Shown: positions 1 to 11,421 of the stretch, piece after piece | Position numbering within the stretch: position 1 is the stretch's first letter | Layout of the letters: each line of letters begins with the position of its first letter | Assembly (NCBI GenBank): GCA_011754535.1 | Contig: JAAQVN010000001.1 | Coordinates: 1,302,001-1,366,000, forward strand | DNA from: Enterobacter asburiae | GTDB taxonomy: Bacteria; Pseudomonadota; Gammaproteobacteria; Enterobacterales; Enterobacteriaceae | Length of the DNA: 64,000 nucleotides | Direction of reading: 5' to 3' | Made by a program: the position numbers and the translations under genes | The notes under the pieces: generated by a model | The model's input: only the letters and a program-made list of their open reading frames with translations | Database searches by the model: none | Told to the model about the DNA's origin: nothing

Positions 1-813
1 GCGTTCAGCATTTTCGATTTTATTCACTGCGTCCCGACCATGGCGCGCGACCAGCATCGCCAGTAAACACTCGGCGAGCCCCATGCCAGACACCACGGAA
101 GGGAAAAACGACGGGCTGTCGATAGAGAACAGCAGCGTGCAGTCGGCGGCCTGTGCTAATGGCGAGACGGGAGAATCCGTGATGGCGACGATTGTCGCGC
201 CCGCCTGCTGAGCCGCGCGCAGGACATCGAGTGACTCACGTGAATATGGCGCAAAGCTGGTGAGTAACAGGCAATCTTGTGCTGTTAATTCGCGGGTGAA
301 TACCTCGATATTGCTCGCCAGCCCATCAATGAGCGAGACTTGCCGATTGAACAGTCGATAGACATAAAACAGCGACCAGGCGATAGGGAAACTGGCCCGG
401 AAGCCGCAAATATAGACATTCTCGGCCGCGTCCAACAGTGATACCGCCTGCTCCATAGCCTGATGGTTTTCATGCTGTGTAAAAGCCAAATTTCTCTGAT
501 GCGCCTGAAATACCTCTTCATACAGCTGCGGCTGAGTGCCTTTGGCGATCAGCTTCTCGGCTTTGGAGACATATGTATCATTGCGCAGCCCGAGTTCATC
601 AATGAAAGCGTCCTTGAGTTCACCCCAGCCGTTGTAGCCCAATCGCTGCGCCAACCGCAGCAACGTGGCGGGTTTTACACCGGCTTCACTGGCGAAGGCA
701 CGCATTGATAGCACAACCAGTTGATTGGTATTCTGTAGCGAGAACTCGGCAGCACGCTGTAATTCTGCAGACAACTCGCTGAATGTACTGACAATATTTT
801 CCCTTGGATTCAT
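1..813 (-). CDS. RpiR/MurR-family transcriptional regulator (3' end outside window)
   Basis: The reverse strand reads open from an ATG at 813 to the left edge, so the C-terminus is missing. The first ~80 residues form an RpiR-type helix-turn-helix domain (it contains FASEAGVKPATLLRLAQRLG). From about residue 125 follows a SIS sugar-phosphate-binding domain (VYICGFRASFPIAWSLFYVY, then LTSFAPYSRESLDVLRAA). Such proteins bind DNA in response to phosphosugars or related metabolites. The regulated genes are probably left of the window, so the effector cannot be named. Confidence 0.85.
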   Translation of the reverse strand, partial: MNPRENIVSTFSELSAELQRAAEFSLQNTNQLVVLSMRAFASEAGVKPATLLRLAQRLGYNGWGELKDAFIDELGLRNDTYVSKAEKLIAKGTQPQLYEEVFQAHQRNLAFTQHENHQAMEQAVSLLDAAENVYICGFRASFPIAWSLFYVYRLFNRQVSLIDGLASNIEVFTRELTAQDCLLLTSFAPYSRESLDVLRAAQQAGATIVAITDSPVSPLAQAADCTLLFSIDSPSFFPSVVSGMGLAECLLAMLVARHGRDAVNKIENAER

Positions 814-966
814 AGCAAATAGTCCCGCTCTTTAAGGTTAGCGCTGCTGTCGTTAGCGTACGTTCGATCTTCACAGACCGAACGGGTTCGCGTTGTCCCG
901 GAAACGGATGATGAAAACACAGAGTCAATAAGTCAACGGGGAGCTGAACAGGGATTATCAGCCAGG

Positions 967-1443
967 CTATTTTTCATTCAAATAGATATCAGGCCGCGTA
1001 ATCGTCCATGCATAGTTTTTTCTGTTTACGGGCTCGTAGCCAAATTTTTCATAGAGCCAGGGTGCAGTCGTGGTAAATAACATGATCCTGCGAAGCTGCT
1101 CAAACACAGGGTGATGATGTATGCATTCCATAACCCATCTTCCCAGCCCTTTGCCCTGATGTTCTTCAAGGATATAGACATCGCAAAGGTAGGCGAAGGT
1201 AGCATAATCTGTTATCAGACGCGCGAAACCAATCTGGTGTTCATTATGATAAAGGCCAAAGTTAAGACTGTTTTCTATGGAGGCAGAAACAATGTCCAGG
1301 TGAATGCCTTTTGCCCAGGTTGACCTCGTCAGATATTGATGAATAGCCTGTACATCAAGCTTTTCTCTGTCTGTACTCACCAGATAGTTATTCTTATAGC
1401 ATTCGTATTTCTCTGAAACCTGATAGGGTTTTCTATGAAGCAT
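967..1443 (-). CDS. GNAT-family N-acetyltransferase
   Basis: 158 residues. The acetyl-CoA-binding loop is visible (VYILEEHQGKGLGRWVMECI, ending in a Q-G-K-G-L-G type motif), followed by a typical C-terminal strand (LFTTTAPWLYEKFGYEPV). The ATG at 1443 is preceded by GAGGAG at good spacing. It starts 15 bp after the stop of the upstream reverse-strand gene (1459-2049), so the two probably form one transcript. The family transfers acetyl groups from acetyl-CoA to amines; the substrate is unknown. Confidence 0.85.
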   Translation of the reverse strand: MLHRKPYQVSEKYECYKNNYLVSTDREKLDVQAIHQYLTRSTWAKGIHLDIVSASIENSLNFGLYHNEHQIGFARLITDYATFAYLCDVYILEEHQGKGLGRWVMECIHHHPVFEQLRRIMLFTTTAPWLYEKFGYEPVNRKNYAWTITRPDIYLNEK

Positions 1444-1458
1444 AGCTTCGCTCCTCGC

Positions 1459-2049
1459 TCATTCCAGCCCTTCAATATTCAACTTAACCACTTTCAGCGT
1501 CCTTTTACGGATCCAGCCGCTCCCGGCCCGTATTGCCAGCCAGTAGGCTGCCATTTTGAGTTGAGTACGTTTGTCCGGACAATAGACGAAGGTTTCCGTA
1601 CAGAGTTCATGTTGACCTGGGGCCAGTTCCGTTACCTGGTAGCGCAGCAGCAATGTCGCGCTACCCGGCGCGGCTGGCGACTGAAAAGCCATGGCGTCCA
1701 GTGCGTTTTCCAGACCGAAATTAGTCCGCCAGAATTGTCCTTTTAAGCCATAGCAGAGCTCAGATGCAGAGTTTTTCAACAGGGTAAAACTGTGCAGGCC
1801 AAAGTTGCTGATTGAGTCAGCCTGCTGATTACGTAGTAATTTTTGCGGTAATTGCCGTAAAGCCATCAGTCGACGAATCACGGCATCTTGCCGGACGTCA
1901 AAGTTTGCAATCAACGGCAGAATATTTTCAGGATGCGCGGTATGAATGACCGCTCGGTGTTTTTCATGAAACTGGAACTGGGGGAGAAAAGCGGGAACAT
2001 CCTGCCACTGAGCAAGCGCTTTGCGGGTAACGAATCCGGGATTCAGCAT
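1459..2049 (-). CDS. Conserved hypothetical protein, possibly SRPBCC/START-like
   Basis: 196 residues with no signal peptide or membrane segment. An early HRAVIHTAHPENILPLIANF stretch followed by LMALRQLP resembles SRPBCC (START-like) proteins that open with a strand and a helix over a ligand pocket, but this is a weak resemblance. The start at 2049 has AGAGGA just upstream. It is first in a likely two-gene unit with the GNAT gene. The function is not recognised. Confidence 0.6.
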   Translation of the reverse strand: MLNPGFVTRKALAQWQDVPAFLPQFQFHEKHRAVIHTAHPENILPLIANFDVRQDAVIRRLMALRQLPQKLLRNQQADSISNFGLHSFTLLKNSASELCYGLKGQFWRTNFGLENALDAMAFQSPAAPGSATLLLRYQVTELAPGQHELCTETFVYCPDKRTQLKMAAYWLAIRAGSGWIRKRTLKVVKLNIEGLE

Positions 2050-2659
2050 TCCTCTTCCTTGTCATCCTTTGAGTCCTGCCAGAGTAACAGATGGTTTGCG
2101 GCAGACAATTACCAGGAAAACGTAGTACCGAAGCGTGCATCAGTAAGACCTTTACCGTTCCAGGATCCCGTCATTTGACAACAAAGGCTGACTTGCCGGG
2201 TGGCACTGCGTTTACCCGGCCAACAAAACCGTCAACCAACCCGCGACACGTAGGCCCGCGCAAGCGCAGCGCCGCCGGGCACAGTTTGCATCGCGGTTAC
2301 TCCTTCACGCAGACCTTTTCATTTTGAGCAACCTGGGTGGGCCAGGTTCTTCGCCATTGAGCTGAGTCCCTGGCCTGCGTTGCTGGCGTACAGGGAAAAA
2401 ATCAGTGCCCGTCCCGCAGGCCGCATTGCATGCGGAGGTGAAAGTCTAGTTCTGCGTATTCCGGCGCATGTATGAATGCCTGAAGCAGGAGGCAAGTGAG
2501 GATGTGGAATCAGGATACGTTAGCATACTGTCGCTCTGTATCTGATTATCTGGCTATTTTTACTGCATCTTGTTTCCCCGCATTGCCTGCAACAACTTTC
2601 CAAACTGCACCCGATGCGTTTATGGTGTTGCTTCACCCTCACAGGGCATCAGGTGTCAT
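2050..2659. other. Intergenic region, 610 bp, no convincing gene
   Basis: The stretch separates the divergent hypothetical gene (ending its promoter side at 2049) from the AraC-type gene. It holds a BIME-like palindrome pair at 2195-2282. The rest, 2283-2659, has no open frame with family resemblance on either strand. A short reverse-strand peptide around 2330-2440 looks vaguely like the N-terminus of a transporter, so a decayed gene is possible but unproven. Confidence 0.5.
2195..2282. repeat. REP/BIME element
   Basis: Two palindromic units: GCCGGGTGGC...TTACCCGGCC at about 2195-2221 and GTAGGCCCG...GCCGCCGGGC at about 2250-2281. Both match the enterobacterial REP pattern of a GCCGG-type stem with an oppositely oriented partner. 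Confidence 0.8.
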
Positions 2660-3478
2660 ATGTCGAATGCAAAAGCCAATAAAGACTGGGTCAGACTGGC
2701 GCAACAACCCGGGAAAATAGAGCGCATAGAGGCGTATTTCAGCGGACATGGCTATGAGCCACATCGGCATGACACCTACGCGATAGGCAGAACCTTGTCC
2801 GGGGTGCAGAGCTTTCACTATCGGGGCAGTCAACAACACAGCCTTCCGGGCGGGACGATGGTTCTGCACCCGGACGAAGTGCATGACGGAGAGGCGGGGA
2901 CGACTGAAGGATTTCAGTATCGGATGCTGTATATCGATCCGGCGTTAGTTCAGAAAATCCTGGGCGGAAAACCGCTGCCGTTTATTCCCGGCGGGATCTC
3001 ATCCGATCCCCGGCTTTTTGCGGCGACCGAATCCTTGCTAAAAGCACCAGAAGAACCTGTCGATACGCTGGAAGAAGAGGATGCGCTTTACGATCTGGCC
3101 AACACGCTGGCCATGGTGGGAGGACAACGCTTTCGTCGATGCGCATTCGATTATCGTCGCGCAGAGCGTGCACGCGAATATATTCAAACAGAATTCAGCC
3201 AGGACATTACGCTCGACACGCTATCCGAGGTCAGCGGCAGGGATCGCTGGAGCCTGAGTCGGGATTTTCGTGCACTTTACGGAACAAGCCCGTATCGCTA
3301 TGTGACGATGCGGCGTCTTGAATATTGCCGACGTTTGATTGAAAAAGGCCTGTCTCTTGCTGAAGCGGCCGTTGAGGCCGGGTTTTCTGACCAAAGTCAT
3401 ATGACTCGCCAGTTTATCAAAACGCTGGGGATCTCACCGGGACGCTGGCAGAAAATCATCCAAAACAGCCGCACCTGA
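2660..3478 (+). CDS. AraC-family transcriptional regulator with cupin-type sensor domain
   Basis: 272 residues from the ATG at 2660, which has AGGTG upstream; the frame stays open further upstream to 2570, but that extension is Cys-rich and unlike the family. Residues ~20-110 are an AraC-binding cupin (HRHDTYAIGRTLSGVQSFHY). Residues ~170-270 carry two helix-turn-helix units ending in the family signature (AAVEAGFSDQSHMTRQFIKT, GISPGRW). It probably controls the cupin gene at 3554 or an unlinked amino-acid exporter, since this subclass often sits next to LysE-type genes. No such exporter is seen here. Confidence 0.85.
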   Translation: MSNAKANKDWVRLAQQPGKIERIEAYFSGHGYEPHRHDTYAIGRTLSGVQSFHYRGSQQHSLPGGTMVLHPDEVHDGEAGTTEGFQYRMLYIDPALVQKILGGKPLPFIPGGISSDPRLFAATESLLKAPEEPVDTLEEEDALYDLANTLAMVGGQRFRRCAFDYRRAERAREYIQTEFSQDITLDTLSEVSGRDRWSLSRDFRALYGTSPYRYVTMRRLEYCRRLIEKGLSLAEAAVEAGFSDQSHMTRQFIKTLGISPGRWQKIIQNSRT

Positions 3479-3553
3479 GCTGCACAATCATTCAAGACCG
3501 GCGCAACGGCCTTACTCTATCCTGGACACTTCTCAACCATAGGGAGTGTCACC

Positions 3554-3916
3554 ATGTATCAGCCCATTAATCTGGAAAATAAATTTTCCCTCTTCGACGC
3601 GCACTGGCAGCCGAAGGTCATCGCTCAGATGAATGACTACCAGTTTAAGATTGTGAAAATAGAGGGAGATTTTATATGGCACGCGCATCCTGAAACCGAC
3701 GAAGCATTTATCGTGGTTGAGGGTGTGTTACGTATTGATTTTCGTGACGGGCACGTGCTCGTTAATCCGGGGGAATTGTACGTTGTGCCGAAAGGCGTTG
3801 AACATAAGACGTCTGCTGAAACGACGGTAAAAATGATGATGATAGAACCTTGCGGGGTTCTGAATACGGGACACGAAGGCGGGGATCGCACCGCAGAGAA
3901 CGATGTCTGGATTTGA
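3554..3916 (+). CDS. Small cupin-domain protein
   Basis: 120 residues, a single RmlC-like beta barrel. Cupin motif 1 is visible as HAHPETDEAFIVVEGVLRIDF and motif 2 as PGELYVVPKGVEHKT, giving the expected His/Glu metal-ligand pattern. AGGGAG lies just before the ATG at 3554. It follows the AraC gene by 75 bp in the same direction and the pair is enclosed by two near-identical REP-containing repeats. The enzymatic role, if any, is unknown. Confidence 0.85.
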   Translation: MYQPINLENKFSLFDAHWQPKVIAQMNDYQFKIVKIEGDFIWHAHPETDEAFIVVEGVLRIDFRDGHVLVNPGELYVVPKGVEHKTSAETTVKMMMIEPCGVLNTGHEGGDRTAENDVWI

Positions 3917-3972
3917 CGACGAAGGCTGACTTGCCGGGTGGCGGCTGCGCCTTACCCGGCCAACAAACCCTC
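3912..3972. repeat. REP element with extended flank shared with the 2175-2235 copy
   Basis: A REP palindrome (GCCGGGTGGCGGCTGCGCC...ACCCGGCC, about 3933-3961). About 60 bp including both flanks closely resemble 2175-2235: each reads TTGAC, then AAGGCTGACTTGCCGGGTGGC, then the other palindrome arm and CCAACAAA. The two copies are direct repeats around the AraC-cupin pair. It overlaps the cupin stop codon. Confidence 0.8.
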
Positions 3973-3989
3973 AAAACCCCTATAAGCCG

Positions 3990-4874
3990 CTATGATTCCT
4001 CGCTCATCATCGTCAAAAACCGCCTCACCGTCCGCGAGCGTTCAAAACGCCGCCAGCACAGCGCGATATCGGTATAAAGCGCCGGTGAGCTTAGCGCATG
4101 ATAGGTCACATTCGGCGGTGAAATGGCCGCCATGGATTTCGGCACCAGCGCAAACCCGCCGCCGGCGGAGACCATGCTCAGGGACGACGAAAGCTGTGAC
4201 GATTGCAGCGCGTGCTGCACGTCAATTCCGGCCCGCTCGCAGCAGCCGTGCACCCGGTCATACAGGCCCGGCGCGACCTCCTGCGGGAACAGCACCACCG
4301 GCGTACCCCGAAGCTGCTCTAACGCCAGCGAACCGCAAGCCGCCAGCGGATGGTCGCGATGCAGCGCCACCACCATCGGCTCCCGGTCGAGGATTTTAAT
4401 TTCAAACATCTTACTGCTCTCGCACGGCAGGCGTACGAAGGCAATATCCAGTTCACCCTCCGCCAGCATCGTCGTCAGCGACGACATATTGGCCTCCACC
4501 TGGTGAACCTGCACCGCCATGTTCTGCACCTGAAACTGGCGAATCAGCGCGAAAATTTTGGGGTGAAAGGCATCTGAACTGGTGATCCCAATCGACAGAT
4601 TGCCGTTCAGCCCGCGCGCGATGCCGCGGGCCTTTTCCAGCGCGGCATCGCTCAGCGCCAGGATCTTGCAGGCATCCTCATAGAACGCTTCTCCCGCCTC
4701 GGTCAGCTCCACGCCCCGCGTCAGGCGTCTGAACAGCGGCGTGCCGACTTCCTCTTCAAGCCGTTTGATCTGCTGACTCAGAGGAGGCTGTGAAATACCC
4801 AGCGCTTCGGCCGCCCGGGTGAAGTGTCGCTCGCGTGCAACCGCGACAAAATACCGCAGATAACGAAGTTCCAT
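3990..4874 (-). CDS. budR: LysR-family regulator of the acetoin/2,3-butanediol operon
   Basis: 294 residues. The N-terminal LysR helix-turn-helix (MELRYLRYFVAVARERHFTR, then LGISQPPLSQQIKRLEEEVG) is followed by an effector-binding domain. It is divergently transcribed from budABC with a 105-bp shared promoter region, the arrangement of BudR/AlsR, which activates the operon in response to acetate in Klebsiella and Bacillus. The symbol rests on family and position. The ATG at 4874 gives the standard LysR N-terminus. Confidence 0.88.
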   Translation of the reverse strand: MELRYLRYFVAVARERHFTRAAEALGISQPPLSQQIKRLEEEVGTPLFRRLTRGVELTEAGEAFYEDACKILALSDAALEKARGIARGLNGNLSIGITSSDAFHPKIFALIRQFQVQNMAVQVHQVEANMSSLTTMLAEGELDIAFVRLPCESSKMFEIKILDREPMVVALHRDHPLAACGSLALEQLRGTPVVLFPQEVAPGLYDRVHGCCERAGIDVQHALQSSQLSSSLSMVSAGGGFALVPKSMAAISPPNVTYHALSSPALYTDIALCWRRFERSRTVRRFLTMMSEES

Positions 4875-4888
4875 ATCTAAAACGTCTC

Positions 4889-4903
4889 AAACCAGCATGG
4901 TTT
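4889..4903. promoter_or_regulatory. Inverted repeat in the budR-budA promoter region (LysR-type operator candidate)
   Basis: AAACCA-GCA-TGGTTT is a perfect 6-bp dyad between the divergent budR and budA starts. LysR proteins bind dyads of about 15 bp containing T-N11-A near their own promoter, and this one has that length and position. Confidence 0.5.
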
Positions 4904-4979
4904 CTATATTGGAACTCTCTGCTGAATCGGGTCAACATTTATTTAACCTTTCTAAATAAAGTTGAAGAGGACGAGCACG

Positions 4980-5759
4980 ATGACGCATTCATCTGCCTGC
5001 GACTGTGAGGCCAGCCTGTGCGAGACCCTGCGCGGGTTCTCAGCCCAGCATCCTGACAGCGTGATCTACCAGACATCGCTAATGAGCGCCCTGCTAAGCG
5101 GCGTGTACGAAGGGGAGACGACGATCGCCGACCTGCTGGCACACGGTGATTTTGGTCTCGGCACCTTTAACGAGCTGGACGGTGAAATGATTGCCTTCAG
5201 CAGCCAGGTCTACCAGCTGCGCGCCGACGGCAGCGCCCGGGCCGCGAAGCCGGAGCAGAAAACGCCGTTTGCGGTAATGACCTGGTTCCAGCCGCAGTAC
5301 CGCAAAACCTTCGATGCGCCGGTCAGCCGTCAGCAGATCCACGACGTGATTGACCAGCAGATCCCCTCCGACAACCTGTTCTGCGCGCTGCGCATTGACG
5401 GCAATTTCCGCCACGCCCACACCCGCACCGTACCGCGCCAGAAGCCGCCGTACCGGGCGATGACCGACGTGCTGGATGATCAGCCGGTGTTCCGCTTTAA
5501 CCAGCGTGAAGGGGTGCTGGTCGGGTTCCGCACCCCGCAGCATATGCAGGGCATTAACGTGGCGGGGTATCACGAACACTTCATTACCGACGACCGTCAG
5601 GGCGGGGGCCATCTGCTGGACTACCAGCTGGAGAGCGGCGTGCTCACCTTCGGCGAAATACACAAGCTGATGATTGACCTGCCCGCCGACAGCGCGTTCT
5701 TACAGGCCAACCTTCACCCCAGCAATCTTGATGCAGCGATCCGTTCCGTCGAAAACTAA
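4980..5759 (+). CDS. budA: Alpha-acetolactate decarboxylase
   Basis: 259 residues, the usual BudA length. It decarboxylates acetolactate to acetoin in the cytoplasm. The zinc-ligand triad of the family is visible as His198, His200 (YHEHF) and His211 (GGGHLLDY), with the expected 2- and 11-residue spacing. The ATG at 4980 has GAAGAGGA upstream; an in-frame TTG at 4962 lies before that site and is unlikely to be used. It is first in budABC, 13 bp before budB. Confidence 0.95.
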   Translation: MTHSSACDCEASLCETLRGFSAQHPDSVIYQTSLMSALLSGVYEGETTIADLLAHGDFGLGTFNELDGEMIAFSSQVYQLRADGSARAAKPEQKTPFAVMTWFQPQYRKTFDAPVSRQQIHDVIDQQIPSDNLFCALRIDGNFRHAHTRTVPRQKPPYRAMTDVLDDQPVFRFNQREGVLVGFRTPQHMQGINVAGYHEHFITDDRQGGGHLLDYQLESGVLTFGEIHKLMIDLPADSAFLQANLHPSNLDAAIRSVEN

Positions 5760-5772
5760 CAGGAGAACTACC

Positions 5773-8243
<2,471 letters not shown>

Positions 8244-8277
8244 AAACGTAATACTAATAAGCTCTGACATGAGTTTT

Positions 8278-8306
8278 CCCCTGCCTCCGTGCAGGGGCTT
8301 TTTTTT
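8278..8306 (+). terminator. Rho-independent terminator of budABC
   Basis: A CCCCTGC stem pairs with GCAGGGG over a short loop and is followed by eight T residues, 35 bp after the budC stop. Confidence 0.9.
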
Positions 8307-8380
8307 GTCTCCTCAGCCATTGTGCATTACACTGCGCGCTGCAAAACTTTAGTCTTGAGATCTGACAGGCGGTAACAGCG

Positions 8381-8854
8381 ATGAACGGTACAATCACAAC
8401 GTGGTTTAAAGATAAAGGCTTCGGATTTATCAAAGATGAAAACGGCGACAACCGCTATTTTCATGTGATTAAGGTCGCCAACCCCGATCTGATTAAGAAA
8501 GATGCCGCGGTGACCTTTGAGCCAACCACCAACAACAAAGGCCTTTCCGCCTATGCGGTGAAGGTGATCCCGGAAAGCAAACATCTCTTTATTGCGGGCG
8601 AGCGCGTGAAGCTCTCCTCGATCAAATCCTTCGTGGTGTTCAGCGAAGAAGAGCCGGTTGAGACTAAAATCGACAAAGAGAATGCGGTGCTGTCGGTGGG
8701 GCTGCTGATGAACAGCATCAAGCCGAAATCCGACAAGAAGCCGGGCGAAATGCGCACGGTGAAGAAGCTGGCGATCACCACCTTCCAGAACACAACGATG
8801 ATCTTTACCGAAGATGAGATCGACATCGACGCTACGGTGAAGCTGCTTAAGTGA
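8381..8854 (+). CDS. Cold-shock-domain protein with C-terminal extension
   Basis: 157 residues. Residues 1-35 match the first half of a cold-shock domain: NGTITTWFKDKGFGFIKDE includes the RNP1-like KGFGFIK, and YFHVIKV corresponds to RNP2. The remaining ~110 residues do not resemble a family I know and may be a separate domain. It is about twice the length of CspA proteins. Nucleic-acid binding is inferred from the N-terminal motifs only. It is a single gene between the bud terminator and a REP element. Confidence 0.75.
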   Translation: MNGTITTWFKDKGFGFIKDENGDNRYFHVIKVANPDLIKKDAAVTFEPTTNNKGLSAYAVKVIPESKHLFIAGERVKLSSIKSFVVFSEEEPVETKIDKENAVLSVGLLMNSIKPKSDKKPGEMRTVKKLAITTFQNTTMIFTEDEIDIDATVKLLK

Positions 8855-8860
8855 TTTTAT

Positions 8861-8892
8861 GCCGGGTAGCGGCGACGCGTTACCCGGCCTGC
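8861..8892. repeat. REP element
   Basis: GCCGGGTAGCGGCGACGCG then TTACCCGGCCTGC, a REP palindrome seven bases after the cold-shock gene stop. Confidence 0.8.
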
Positions 8893-8961
8893 ACGTTCTC
8901 CCTTTCCGACCGCTTTTTAACCTGCTATAACAAACTCCTTACCTTTCAGGGAGTCACCGCC

Positions 8962-9660
8962 GTGCCCGAAATCAATCAACATGGTCAAACCGTTAACGAT
9001 ATCGTCCCGGACTGGAAATGCGCTCGCGTCTTAACCCGCACCCCGCTCACCGGTCAGTATTGCCGCCTGGAGCCGCTGGACGCGGATCGCCATTCGGCTG
9101 ATTTATACGAAGCTTACGCACTGGGTGATGACAGCGACTGGACGTGGCTTGCAAGTACCCAGCCAGAAAGCGTGGAAGCCACCGCGCACTGGGTGCTCGG
9201 CAAGGTGATGGATGACGATCTGGTCCCGTTTGCGGTAATCGATTTACGCACTGAAAAAGCGGTAGGGCTGGTGAGCTACATGGCGATTGAGCGGTTTCAG
9301 GGCTCGGTGGAAATCGGCCACGTCACCTGGTCGCGCAGGATGAAAGGCACCCGCATCGGCACCGAAGTGGTCTGGCTGCTGCTGAAAAATGCCTTCGAGC
9401 ACAAGTACCGTCGGCTGGAGTGGAAGTGTGATTCAATGAACACCGCCTCACGCCGCGCGGCGGAGCGGCTGGGGTTCGTCTGGGAAGGACGCCTGCGCCA
9501 GAAGCTGGTGCGCAAGGGCCGCAACCGCGACAGCGATATGCTTTCGATTATTGACGGCGAATGGCCGCAAAGGGATGCGGAGCTGCGCGCCTGGCTGGCG
9601 GCGGAGAATTTTGACGCCCAGGGGCGGCAGATTAAGCGGCTGGAGGCGTTTCGTTTATAA
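8962..9660 (+). CDS. GNAT-family acetyltransferase, RimJ/RimL-like
   Basis: 232 residues from a GTG at 8962 preceded by AGGGAG; the frame is open further upstream but crosses the REP element, so that part is not coding. RimL-type features include the GHVTWSRRMKGTRIGTEVVW acetyl-CoA loop and the helix NTASRRAAERLGFVWEGRLR, characteristic of enzymes acetylating ribosomal-protein or small-molecule amines. The substrate is unknown. It converges on the ThDP-enzyme gene, 33 bp away. Confidence 0.82.
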   Translation: MPEINQHGQTVNDIVPDWKCARVLTRTPLTGQYCRLEPLDADRHSADLYEAYALGDDSDWTWLASTQPESVEATAHWVLGKVMDDDLVPFAVIDLRTEKAVGLVSYMAIERFQGSVEIGHVTWSRRMKGTRIGTEVVWLLLKNAFEHKYRRLEWKCDSMNTASRRAAERLGFVWEGRLRQKLVRKGRNRDSDMLSIIDGEWPQRDAELRAWLAAENFDAQGRQIKRLEAFRL

Positions 9661-9693
9661 GCTTTTTATGTAGGGTACAGCGCAAAGATGCAG

Positions 9694-11388
9694 TTAATCC
9701 GCGGAAATCGCGATTTCAATCATGTTGGTTTTTCCTGACTGCAGTCCGCGGGTTACCGCTTCGGCGATGTCTGCGGCATCGGTTATCCGACAACAGCGAA
9801 TGCCCATGGCGGTGCCCAGCGACTGAAAATCGATGTGCGGGTTAACCAAATCCATCCCGATAAAGCGCCCCAGCTGCGTCGAGCTGTAGCCCGGCTGGCC
9901 CTTCATAAAGTTTTTAAGAACGTTGTACTCCCGGTTGTTCATGACGATAAAGGTGACCGGCAGATTTTCGTGTGCCGCCGTCCAGAGCGCCTGCGGTGAA
10001 TACAGCGAAGCGCCGTCGCCCATCAGGCACACTACCGGCTCGCGGCCCAGCCCCAGCGAGTGGCCCACCGCCGCAGGCATACCCCAGCCCAGACCGCCGC
10101 CGCGCATGAAATAGTAGCGCTGGTGCTGCGGGTCGGAGATAAAACGCCGGACATGTCTGGCTGTGGCAATCGCTTCATCAACAATGGTGACGCCCGGTGG
10201 AACGGCTTTGATGACTTCATAGGCCGCCACCATCGGCGAAATAGCCGGGCGCAGCCGCTCGGCAGCCAGACGTTCTTCCTGCAGTTGCCACTCTTTTTCA
10301 CGTTCAGCGCGTGCCGTTTTGAGCAGCCGCTGATGCGTCAATTTGCCTGCCACCAGGCGCTGCTCAAGCAGAGGTAAGAGCGCCTTCAGGGAGAGTTTGA
10401 TATCCCCCATCACCGACAGGCGTGTAGCATAGGTGCGGCCCAGCTCGTTCATGTCGGCGGAGAGCTGGTAGACCGCGCATGAGCCCGGAATCGCGTCTCC
10501 TTCGCTGTATAATATGGTGATCAGGCTTCTGCCGCCGATGATAAACACCGCGTCGTAGGCGTTAACGATGCTGGCAATTTCACTGGCGGTGGTAGGCATA
10601 TTGCCGCGCCAGAGGGCATGCTGCGTGGGAAAGGGCAAATTCAACGGCCACGATGAGCCGTAAACGTGTGCACCAAGCGCTTCTGCAAGCTGGACAATCT
10701 CCGGCGTTGAGCCGCTGGAGTGAACTTCATCCCCCGCCACAATCATGATCCTGCCGGGCGTAACCTGGCTCAGCTCCGCCGCCAGCTCGTCCAGCGAGCC
10801 CGCGACGGTGTGATAGTTCACTTTGGAGGCCGTTTGTATCCCGGCGTCGCTCAGCTCTTCCATCACGTTCATTGGCAGAGAGAGCAATACGGGACCGGCG
10901 GGGGGATAGCTGGCAGCGTGGAACGCGCGACGCACAAGAACCGGGAGCTGGTCGGCGCTGGTGACCTCCTGCGCCCATTTCACCACCGGCGATCCAATGG
11001 AGACTATGTCATCATACAGGAGCGGGTCGCGCACGTAGTGCCGCGTGTCCTGCTGCCCGACGGTGACAACCAGCGGCGTTTTCATGATCCGCGAGTTGAT
11101 TAAATTTCCCATTCCATGCCCGAGACCGCTGGCGGTGTGCAAATTGATAAAACCGGTCTTGCCGGAGGCTTTCGCGTAGCCGTCAGCAATGGCGACCACG
11201 CTGCTCTCCTGGAGCGCCAGAATATAATGAATATTTTCATGCCGGAGCAGGGCGTCAATCAGCGGGAGTTCCGTCGTGCCGGGGTTGCCAAATATATATT
11301 CCACGCCTTCACTCTCAAGAACCTCAAGGAGAATGTCGGCACCTGTTCGCATATTTAAATCTGATAAGGACGTTAATGACTTAATCAT
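9694..11388 (-). CDS. Thiamine-diphosphate-dependent enzyme, benzoylformate decarboxylase-like
   Basis: 564 residues. Three ThDP-enzyme domains are recognisable: an N-terminal PYR domain with FGNPGTTELPLIDAL and the cofactor Glu61 in ALQESSVVAIADGYA; a middle domain; and a C-terminal PP domain with GDGASLYS (457-464) and the paired Asn 484-485. His84 in LHTASGLGHGMGN aligns by eye with a catalytic His of benzoylformate decarboxylase. A Thr replaces the Ser of the GNPGS motif, so the substrate may differ from benzoylformate. It follows the SDR gene by 33 bp. The ATG at 11388 has GAGGTG upstream. Confidence 0.8.
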   Translation of the reverse strand: MIKSLTSLSDLNMRTGADILLEVLESEGVEYIFGNPGTTELPLIDALLRHENIHYILALQESSVVAIADGYAKASGKTGFINLHTASGLGHGMGNLINSRIMKTPLVVTVGQQDTRHYVRDPLLYDDIVSIGSPVVKWAQEVTSADQLPVLVRRAFHAASYPPAGPVLLSLPMNVMEELSDAGIQTASKVNYHTVAGSLDELAAELSQVTPGRIMIVAGDEVHSSGSTPEIVQLAEALGAHVYGSSWPLNLPFPTQHALWRGNMPTTASEIASIVNAYDAVFIIGGRSLITILYSEGDAIPGSCAVYQLSADMNELGRTYATRLSVMGDIKLSLKALLPLLEQRLVAGKLTHQRLLKTARAEREKEWQLQEERLAAERLRPAISPMVAAYEVIKAVPPGVTIVDEAIATARHVRRFISDPQHQRYYFMRGGGLGWGMPAAVGHSLGLGREPVVCLMGDGASLYSPQALWTAAHENLPVTFIVMNNREYNVLKNFMKGQPGYSSTQLGRFIGMDLVNPHIDFQSLGTAMGIRCCRITDAADIAEAVTRGLQSGKTNMIEIAISAD

Positions 11389-11421
11389 AATGGCACCTCA
11401 TTCAGCGTTATTTAAGTCATG

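Noticed and set aside
2330..2460. Remnant of a transporter gene on the reverse strand
   Set aside because: Only about 30 residues with vague resemblance; no longer homology could be seen, so it was not called as a pseudogene.
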